From Pseudomonas helleri (GTDB lineage Bacteria > Pseudomonadota > Gammaproteobacteria > Pseudomonadales > Pseudomonadaceae): 64,000 nucleotides of DNA. Both the position numbers and the translations under genes were made by a program. Position 1 is the first letter of the stretch; every line of letters begins with the position of its first letter. The stretch spans positions 1 through 64,000 of the forward strand of contig NZ_WIWC01000008.1 in the NCBI RefSeq assembly GCF_009600315.1. Direction: 5' to 3'. The notes beneath the pieces are model-generated. The model was not told the origin of the DNA and searched no databases. It worked only from the letters and a program-made list of their open reading frames with translations. This document shows positions 58,277-64,000 of this stretch, one piece after another.

Positions 58277-59218
58277 TCAACTGAAGGGATGCTGCGGGCT
58301 GTCGATGACGCGCACACTGTTGTTACGCAGGAACACGCCATAACCCTCGACCAGAAAACCGCCACTGCGCTGTAGCCACTGTTCACGCCGTGCCCTGTAA
58401 ACCTTGGGCAAATAAAACCACGGCAGGCCCGGCAGGTCATGGTGAACCAGGTGCAAATTCAAATTAAGAAACAACCACCTCCATGGCCAGCCGGCCTCAT
58501 TAAGCACCGTTCGATGTTCCGGCCGAACAGCAGGTCGATGCTCATAGTAAGAACGAAGGGCGCCCACAGAAAGTGCCGGTACAGTCACCAAAAAAACGTA
58601 ATGAGTAATCGATAGCACGCTGTAATGGGCAATGTAGGCAAACATCAACAGCGTGAAAAAACCGTGGGTGAGCCACATTCGCCATGCCTGACGATTACCA
58701 TGGCGCAAACGCGTGAGCTCTTGCGCTGCGAGGCCGAATAACGCCAGCGGTGGCCCGACCACCAATCGCCCGGCAACGGTTTTGTTGAGCCAAAGTAGTG
58801 CGCGCACTAATGCAGGGGCTTGCGGCCATTGGTTGCGTTTGAGGTAACGACTTTCCGGATCAACGCCGGGCAATGTCAAGTCGTGGTCGCGGTGATGCTG
58901 CAGATGACTGTCACGGTATAACGTGTACGGATACCAGAGGGCGAACGGGGCATACCCCAGCACCTTGTTCAGCCATGCAAAGGTGGTGGGATGACCATGC
59001 AACAGCTCATGCTGCACTGACATCCACAACACGACGACGGGGATCAGTAAAACGATTGTCCAGAAGACACCCATCAGCGGGCTGTATAAAAGCAGCGCGA
59101 ACCATGCGCCGGGCACTGCAATCAATAGCAGCCACGTTGGCCATTGGGTGCGACCGGTAAAACTGCGAGCCAGTGCCTGGATGTCCCGTTGCTGGGCAAG
59201 ATCAAAATAATGCGCCAT
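58277..59218 (-). CDS. Membrane fatty-acid desaturase
   Basis: This 313-aa di-iron membrane desaturase has the histidine boxes HELLHGH, HLQHHRDHD and HLVHHDLPG and four or more TM segments. It may introduce a double bond in phospholipid acyl chains or act as a carotenoid-type or sphingolipid-type hydroxylase or desaturase. The start is the ATG at 59218; a TTG at 59233 is possible. It is first of the row ending with the ECF sigma and proXWV. Confidence 0.88.
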   Translation of the reverse strand: MAHYFDLAQQRDIQALARSFTGRTQWPTWLLLIAVPGAWFALLLYSPLMGVFWTIVLLIPVVVLWMSVQHELLHGHPTTFAWLNKVLGYAPFALWYPYTLYRDSHLQHHRDHDLTLPGVDPESRYLKRNQWPQAPALVRALLWLNKTVAGRLVVGPPLALFGLAAQELTRLRHGNRQAWRMWLTHGFFTLLMFAYIAHYSVLSITHYVFLVTVPALSVGALRSYYEHRPAVRPEHRTVLNEAGWPWRWLFLNLNLHLVHHDLPGLPWFYLPKVYRARREQWLQRSGGFLVEGYGVFLRNNSVRVIDSPQHPFS

Positions 59219-59341
59219 CGCGAAGCTCAACAAAGAAGTGGAAGTCCCCTCTATGTGGCGCGAGCTGTGCTTTTCTTGCAGATCGATTGGTTATTGGCTT
59301 AGCACTGAGTGTAGAGACGCATCAGCCAAAAAATGCAGGCA

Positions 59342-59368
59342 CAAAAAAAGCAGCCCTTAGGCTGCTTC
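59342..59368 (-). terminator. Terminator of the tRNA array
   Basis: On the minus strand GCAGCC and GGCTGC pair around TAAG and are followed by seven T. It lies about 40 bp after the last tRNA-Gly and should end the tRNA transcript. Confidence 0.88.
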
Positions 59369-59409
59369 TCTGTGTTTTTTGAAACTGCGTAGCTCCAAAA
59401 AACAAAATT

Positions 59410-59485
<76 letters not shown>

Positions 59486-59490
59486 AATAA

Positions 59491-59566
59491 TGGCGTCCCC
59501 TAGGGGACTCGAACCCCTGTTACCGCCGTGAAAGGGCGGTGTCCTAGGCCACTAGACGAAGGGGAC
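59491..59566 (-). tRNA. tRNA-Glu(TTC), copy 1
   Basis: A 76-nt cloverleaf begins GTCCCCTTCGTCTAGTGG, has anticodon TTC in CCTTTCACGG, GGTTCGAGTCCCC T-arm and encoded CCA. It is 5 bp upstream of tRNA-Gly copy 1. Confidence 0.97.
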
Positions 59567-59667
59567 GTTGCCCGAAATGCACACGTACATTTCAGTGCCA
59601 GATCATTAACCGAAGTTAGTAACTTGGCTTTCACTCAACTCTGTCCGAAAACAAAGTTGCTTAAAAA

Positions 59668-59743
<76 letters not shown>

Positions 59744-59748
59744 AATAA

Positions 59749-59824
59749 TGGCGTCCCCTAGGGGACTCGAACCCCTGTTACCGCCGTGAAAGGGCGGTGT
59801 CCTAGGCCACTAGACGAAGGGGAC
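59749..59824 (-). tRNA. tRNA-Glu(TTC), copy 2
   Basis: Identical 76-nt tRNA-Glu with anticodon TTC, 258 bp from copy 1 and 5 bp from tRNA-Gly copy 2. Confidence 0.97.
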
Positions 59825-59925
59825 GTTGCCCGAAATGTACACGTACATTTCAGTGCCAATCACATAACCTGAGTCAATGATCTGGCTTTCACTCAACCCC
59901 GTCCGAAAACGAAGCTGCTTAAAAA

Positions 59926-60001
<76 letters not shown>

Positions 60002-60003
60002 AA

Positions 60004-60079
60004 TGGCGTCCCCTAGGGGACTCGAACCCCTGTTACCGCCGTGAAAGGGCGGTGTCCTAGGCCACTAGACGAAGGGGAC
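60004..60079 (-). tRNA. tRNA-Glu(TTC), copy 3
   Basis: Identical tRNA-Glu and the first gene of the array in transcription order, about 60 bp from the predicted promoter. Confidence 0.97.
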
Positions 60080-60140
60080 ACGCTACAACTTCACTGGTTG
60101 CTGGCGTTTAGCTATTCGCTTTACGCTGCAATTGGCGCGC

Positions 60141-60169
60141 ATTCTAGGGATGGATTTGAAAGTCGTCAA
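60141..60169 (-). promoter_or_regulatory. tRNA array promoter with GC-rich discriminator
   Basis: On the minus strand TTGACG (60164-60169) and TAGAAT (60141-60146) are 17 bp apart and followed by GCGCGCC, a discriminator typical of stringently controlled stable-RNA promoters. Transcription would start near 60134. Confidence 0.82.
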
Positions 60170-60425
60170 CCCCATTCTGAAAATATATTGAAATCAATGA
60201 CTTCCCTCCCCTATGCACGCTTTCCTGCGCAGTCTGTCACTGAACTTCTGACGCGTGTATTCCGTCTCACTTCAAGGGGTTATGATTGACTGCGAGAGTA
60301 ATGGCATATTGCAGCTATCGACCTTCACGTTCTTTATAGACAGGTATCATCCAGAACACCCCCACGGGCAATATTTTGCCTTGGCCCTGCATTAACCGGC
60401 AGACCACTTTGAAGAGGTTTTAACG
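60170..60425. other. Intergenic region before the hypothetical membrane-anchored gene
   Basis: With the 60080-60169 promoter segment this makes a 346-bp gap without a gene. I see no RNA gene or repeat. It must hold the promoter for the rightward gene at 60426; TTGACT near 60288 is a possible -35 but no well-placed -10 follows. Confidence 0.5.
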
Positions 60426-61193
60426 TTGACTCCTTCCATGATTACCCTGCTTGTCATAGCCGGGATCGTACTGTTGATCGCCATTGCCTACTTGAACCAT
60501 GTGGTGGAAAACAACAAGCTGGAAAAATCCCGTCAAAAGGTCGAACTCAATGACCGCATTCGTCGGTGCAGTGAAGTCAACGAGACATTTCCGGGCCAGC
60601 TGATGTCTCCCGCGCTCAAGCTTTTATTGACGCGTCTCGAACTCAACGCGACGCAACGGTTATTACAACTGCAAAAAAACAGCGCCACAACCAAGGCTCG
60701 GGCTGGCGAACTCACCGCATTAGTCGGACAAGGCGAATCGATCGCGGTCAATAACCCGCCACGCCCTATCCTCACGGAGGCCACGGCCAAAGATGTTCGC
60801 TTTGCGCTGGAAACCCTGCACGGCCAAATCACGCGCGCAGCCAAAGATCACGTGTTGAGCAACAGCGATGCAAAAGAGTGGCTTAAAGAAGTTCATCACC
60901 TGCTGGTGGTTCTGCATATAGAGTTCTTCAACAACCTTGGCCAGCTTTCGCTCCAGCAAAACCAGCCTGGCCAGGCGCGCCTGGCCTTTGAACGTGGCGT
61001 GCAGTACTTGCGTCAGCAGCCAGACACACGCTACAGCACCCAGCTCGACGCCTTTGAAGCGCAATTAGCCCGTGCCAACACTCTTTTACTGAACACGCTT
61101 GAGCCTACAAAAGACGAAGCCAATGAGCTGACCGAAGGACTCAAGAGTGACGAGACAGAAGGCGACTGGAAGAAAAAGGCGATTTACGACTAA
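60426..61193 (+). CDS. Membrane-anchored hypothetical protein with helical domain
   Basis: This 255-aa protein starts with one TM segment (residues about 5-23, MITLLVIAGIVLLIAIAYLN) and continues as a mostly helical, soluble part. LSLQQNQPGQARLAFERGVQ (near residue 180) resembles a TPR-like helix pair. I prefer the TTG start at 60426, with AGAGG 8 bp before it; the ATG at 60438 has no ribosome-binding site. Family not recognised; it is probably a cytoplasm-facing scaffold or cytoskeleton-like membrane protein. Confidence 0.75.
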   Translation: MTPSMITLLVIAGIVLLIAIAYLNHVVENNKLEKSRQKVELNDRIRRCSEVNETFPGQLMSPALKLLLTRLELNATQRLLQLQKNSATTKARAGELTALVGQGESIAVNNPPRPILTEATAKDVRFALETLHGQITRAAKDHVLSNSDAKEWLKEVHHLLVVLHIEFFNNLGQLSLQQNQPGQARLAFERGVQYLRQQPDTRYSTQLDAFEAQLARANTLLLNTLEPTKDEANELTEGLKSDETEGDWKKKAIYD

Positions 61194-61296
61194 ACGCAGT
61201 TCAGCCTAAAGCAGTCGCTGTGCGGGAATCGCACAGAACGTTGCAGGCTATAAAAACAAGTGTGATGCAGCACCCGGGACGGGCAAGAGGGTGAAA

Positions 61297-61331
61297 CACA
61301 AAAAGGCAGTCACGAGGACTGCCTTTTTGTT
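61297..61331. terminator. Bidirectional terminator
   Basis: AAAAAGGCAGTC and GACTGCCTTTTT pair around ACGAG with A and T runs on both sides. It serves both the hypothetical gene and the convergent yggL. Confidence 0.92.
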
Positions 61332-61336
61332 TGACG

Positions 61337-61681
61337 TCAGGCTACCGGATTAATTGGCTTTTCCGGGTACCACACGTCCAACAGCGGGCTCACTTCAACG
61401 CTGGTCAGCTCTGGGCGAGCTTTCAACCAGGCTTCAACAGCTGCACGCTGCTCTTCGCTGACCGAACCGCGTTTCTGCAGGCAAACCAGACCGTAGTCGT
61501 CGCCGCCAACATAGCCAAGGCCGTTAGCTTCCATGGCTTCTTTCAAAAAGGCTTCCAGGAAAGCGTCGACAGCTTCATCCGACAGGTCTTCTTTGAAATC
61601 CAGGTTCAGCTCAAAACCCAGCTCCTGAAATTCATCAACGCACAATTTTTTGCGCAGACGCTGGGAACGATTAGTAGCCAT
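61337..61681 (-). CDS. yggL: YggL/DUF469 family ribosome-associated protein
   Basis: This 114-aa protein begins MATNRSQRLRKKLCVDEFQE and has the family core FLEAFLKEAMEANGLGYVGG. YggL binds the 50S subunit in E. coli and is thought to aid ribosome function. It is the conserved left neighbour of dacB in Pseudomonas. AAGAGGATTGTTCA lies before the ATG. Confidence 0.93.
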   Translation of the reverse strand: MATNRSQRLRKKLCVDEFQELGFELNLDFKEDLSDEAVDAFLEAFLKEAMEANGLGYVGGDDYGLVCLQKRGSVSEEQRAAVEAWLKARPELTSVEVSPLLDVWYPEKPINPVA

Positions 61682-61914
61682 TGAACAATCCTCTTAAGTA
61701 ATAACGGCGGCACTTTACCAGCTTAAGCCTGCGTCTGCCCGATTCCGTATGAGCGGTTCATCGTTTTCTGCTTATATTAAGCACGTGTCTTTGGCATGCC
61801 GATGCACAAGCCCACAAACCTTGGGGCATAATGCCGGTACTTTTATGACCATTGAGGGCGATTTTTGTCGTGCCCTCGTATTTTTCCCCCCTCGCGTGCA
61901 GGGTTTAACTTCTT

Positions 61915-63381
61915 ATGATCAAATCTTTACGACCACTGCTTCTCGCGGGCCTTTTTTTACCGCTCGCCTTCGGCGCTAACGCCGCCCCCGTCAACACCAC
62001 GCTTTCACCTAAAGTCCAGCAAGCGCTCAAAACCAATAAACTGCAAAACGATGCGCTATCGCTGGTCATGATCCCGCTCAATGGCCCAGGCGTGCCTACC
62101 GTGTTCAATGCCGATGTGTCCATGAACCCGGCCTCCACCATGAAACTGGTGACCACCTACGCGGCACTTGAAATGCTCGGCCCGACCCATCAGTGGAAAA
62201 CTGAGTTCTACACTGACGGCACCCTGAACAACGGCACGCTGCAAGGCAATTTGTACCTCAAGGGCGGCGGCGACCCCAAACTCAACATGGAAAAACTCTG
62301 GCTGCTGATGCGTGACCTGCGCGCCAATGGCGTACAGCAGGTCACCGGCGACCTGATACTGGATCGCAGCTTCTTTGAGCAACCTCAGCTTCCGGCGTTT
62401 AACGACGACGGCAACGACAAAAACAAGCCGTTTCTGGTCAAGCCCGATGCTCTGATGGTCAACCTCAAAGCGTTGCGCTTCATCGCCCGCAATGACGCGG
62501 GCAAGGTGTTGATCTCGGTCGAGCCGCCGATTGCCAGCATCCGGGTCGACAATCAGGTAAAGCCCCTGAACAGCAAGCAATGCACCGGCGATGTCCGCTA
62601 TAACCCCGTACAGCAAGCCGATGGCACTGTTCTGGTCACGGTCAGCGGTCAACTGGCGGATGGCTGCAACTCTCAAACCTACTTGTCCCTGCTTGATCAC
62701 GCGACCTATACCGCAGGGGCCGTACGCGCCATTTGGAAAGAGCTGGGCGGCACCATTCAGGGCCAGGATCGTCAGGCAAGCGTACCCAAGAATGCCAAAT
62801 TGCTCGCTCGCGCCTACTCGCCGGACTTGGCCGAGATCATTCGCGACATCAACAAATACAGCAACAACACCATGGCTCAGCAGCTCTTCCTGAGCCTCGG
62901 CGCTCAGTTCCGCAATGATGCGGACGGCGACGATGCCAAAGCAGCTCAACGTGTCATTCGCCAGTGGCTGGCCAAAAAAGGCATCACGGCACCGCACCTG
63001 ATCATGGAGAACGGCTCAGGCCTTTCACGTGCCGAACGAGTGAGCGCACGTGAGATGGCGCAAATGCTTCAGGCCGCCTGGAACAGTCCTTATGCCGCTG
63101 AGTTCATCAGCTCCATGCCAATTGCAGGCAAGGACGGCACCATGCGCAAACGGTTGAAAACCACCGCCATGAACGGTCAGGCCCATATCAAGACCGGCAC
63201 CCTGAACACCGTTCGCGCTATTTCCGGTTTTAGCCGCGACCAGAATGGCAATACCTGGGCGGTCGTCGCGATTCTCAACGACCCTCGCCCTTGGGGCGCC
63301 TCAGCCATTCTCGATCAAGTGCTGCTCGATCTTTATCGCCAGCCCCCGCTCGCCAATCGCGCCGTCTCCATCGCCCAGTAA
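61915..63381 (+). CDS. dacB: D-alanyl-D-alanine carboxypeptidase/endopeptidase PBP4
   Basis: DacB trims stem peptides and cuts cross-links in the periplasm. The 488-aa protein has a signal peptide (about residues 1-23, cleavage ANA-AP). The active-site motif SxxK is at Ser74-Lys77 (NPASTMKLV), SxN in KYSNNTMAQQL and KTG in HIKTGTLNTVRAISG. Size is that of PBP4 (class C type 4). It may also take part in beta-lactamase induction, as in P. aeruginosa. Confidence 0.95.
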   Translation: MIKSLRPLLLAGLFLPLAFGANAAPVNTTLSPKVQQALKTNKLQNDALSLVMIPLNGPGVPTVFNADVSMNPASTMKLVTTYAALEMLGPTHQWKTEFYTDGTLNNGTLQGNLYLKGGGDPKLNMEKLWLLMRDLRANGVQQVTGDLILDRSFFEQPQLPAFNDDGNDKNKPFLVKPDALMVNLKALRFIARNDAGKVLISVEPPIASIRVDNQVKPLNSKQCTGDVRYNPVQQADGTVLVTVSGQLADGCNSQTYLSLLDHATYTAGAVRAIWKELGGTIQGQDRQASVPKNAKLLARAYSPDLAEIIRDINKYSNNTMAQQLFLSLGAQFRNDADGDDAKAAQRVIRQWLAKKGITAPHLIMENGSGLSRAERVSAREMAQMLQAAWNSPYAAEFISSMPIAGKDGTMRKRLKTTAMNGQAHIKTGTLNTVRAISGFSRDQNGNTWAVVAILNDPRPWGASAILDQVLLDLYRQPPLANRAVSIAQ

Positions 63382-63396
63382 CCTTTTCACAGATGA

Positions 63397-63439
63397 TAAA
63401 AAACGCCCTTGTTCGTGCGATCAAGGGCGTTTTTTTATT
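63397..63439. terminator. Bidirectional terminator between dacB and rlmKL
   Basis: AAACGCCCTTG and CAAGGGCGTTT pair across a 10-nt loop, with A run left and T run right. It serves the convergent dacB and rlmKL genes. Confidence 0.9.
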
Positions 63440-63454
63440 GCCTGAACAACAGGA

Positions 63455-64000
63455 TTAACGTGCCATTATTTTCCAGGCACGGTGGATTTTGCTGTTGCGA
63501 GCAAAGTCCGGATCAATGGTGCTGGCGGTAATTTCTTCGACGGCGTAACGCGATTCCAAATGCTCATCAAGGATGAACTTGCGGAAGTTGTTCGAGAAGT
63601 ACAGCACGCCGCCCGGTGCCAGACGCGCCATGGCCAGATCCAGCAATTGCACGTGATCGCGCTGGACATCAAAGATGCCTTCCATGCGCTTGGAGTTCGA
63701 GAAGGTCGGCGGATCGATAAAGATCAGGTCGTACTCTTCACGGCAGGCATCCAGCCACACCATCACATCGCCCTGCTCCAGACGGTTCTTGTCCGAAAAA
63801 CCATTCAGGGACAGATTGCGACGCGCCCAGTCCAGATAGGTCTTGGACAAGTCAACGCTGGTAGTGCTGCGCGCCCCACCTTTAGCGGCATGCACACTGG
63901 CCGTCGCGGTGTAGCAATACAGATTGAGGAAGCGCTTGCCGGCAGCCTCTTTCTGAATACGCATACGCATCGGGCGGTGATCCAGGAACAGCCCTGTGTC
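63455..64000 (-). CDS. rlmL: 23S rRNA methyltransferase RlmKL, C-terminal part (5' end outside window)
   Basis: The window holds the last 181 codons of this bifunctional enzyme, which makes m2G2445 and m7G2069 in 23S rRNA. The visible part is the RlmK domain: [20 protein letters not shown], the SAM-binding region [20 protein letters not shown], and the catalytic [11 protein letters not shown]. The reading frame is open to position 64000. The protein is about 700-750 aa in full. It is convergent with dacB, as in PAO1. Confidence 0.92.
   Translation of the reverse strand, partial: DTGLFLDHRPMRMRIQKEAAGKRFLNLYCYTATASVHAAKGGARSTTSVDLSKTYLDWARRNLSLNGFSDKNRLEQGDVMVWLDACREEYDLIFIDPPTFSNSKRMEGIFDVQRDHVQLLDLAMARLAPGGVLYFSNNFRKFILDEHLESRYAVEEITASTIDPDFARNSKIHRAWKIMAR

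Overview
The window is a piece of a Pseudomonas chromosome, most like the P. fluorescens lineage. The main evidence is gene order. From memory of P. aeruginosa PAO1, the run etfB / etfQO ... tetR - rgsA - tatD - holB - tmk - mltG - pabC - fabF - acpP - fabG - fabD - plsX - rpmF - yceD - maf - sppA - HAD phosphatase - rluC - rne - murB - kdsB - Trm112 - lpxK - exbD - exbB - comEC - DUF2062 is collinear with that genome. The window also has REP-like intergenic repeats typical of fluorescent pseudomonads. The species cannot be fixed from sequence reading alone.

Layout. 1-5 kb holds the ETF electron-transfer genes (etfB, and divergently etfQO behind a promoter with a PsrA-type operator), then an AraC regulator divergent from a zinc alcohol dehydrogenase. 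5-16 kb is an accessory sugar block on the minus strand: IclR regulator, MFS transporter, dgoD, dgoA and dgoK, then DUF1285 and DUF4823 genes, then an araFGH-type sugar ABC transporter with an SDR dehydrogenase. The dgo and ara/SDR units are preceded by near-identical promoter/operator modules, so they probably form one regulon for oxidative (De Ley-Doudoroff) galactose use. 16-18 kb has moaA, a TetR regulator and the sRNA RgsA. 18-43 kb is the housekeeping block: DNA replication and dTMP kinase, cell wall, fatty-acid and phospholipid synthesis, RNase E, lipopolysaccharide precursors, an ExbBD-like proton channel and DNA uptake. pilZ (between tatD and holB) and ptpA (between murB and kdsB), which I expect from the PAO1 order, are absent.

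43.5-49 kb is a second conserved block (ABC-2 exporter, GST-like protein, FadE-type acyl-CoA dehydrogenase, PA2817-like protein), joined where lolCDE would be expected. 49.2-53.9 kb is one giant gene (1582 codons) that looks like a Pseudomonas DUF6543 / dermonecrotic-toxin-domain protein. It has a compositionally different C-terminal half and no neighbouring immunity gene. 54-59.2 kb is a minus-strand gene row: fatty-acid desaturase, a PhnD-like protein without signal peptide, an ECF sigma factor translationally coupled to proX, then proW and proV. This is an unusual sigma factor/osmolyte transporter arrangement and, with the toxin, the best candidate for an undescribed system.

59.4-60.1 kb carries three tandem 258-bp units, each with tRNA-Gly(GCC) and tRNA-Glu(TTC), behind a strong promoter with a GC-rich discriminator. 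The window ends with a hypothetical membrane-anchored protein, yggL, dacB and the 3' part of rlmKL.

PAO1 locus comparisons and family statements are from memory. Coordinates, motifs and spacers were read directly from the sequence.
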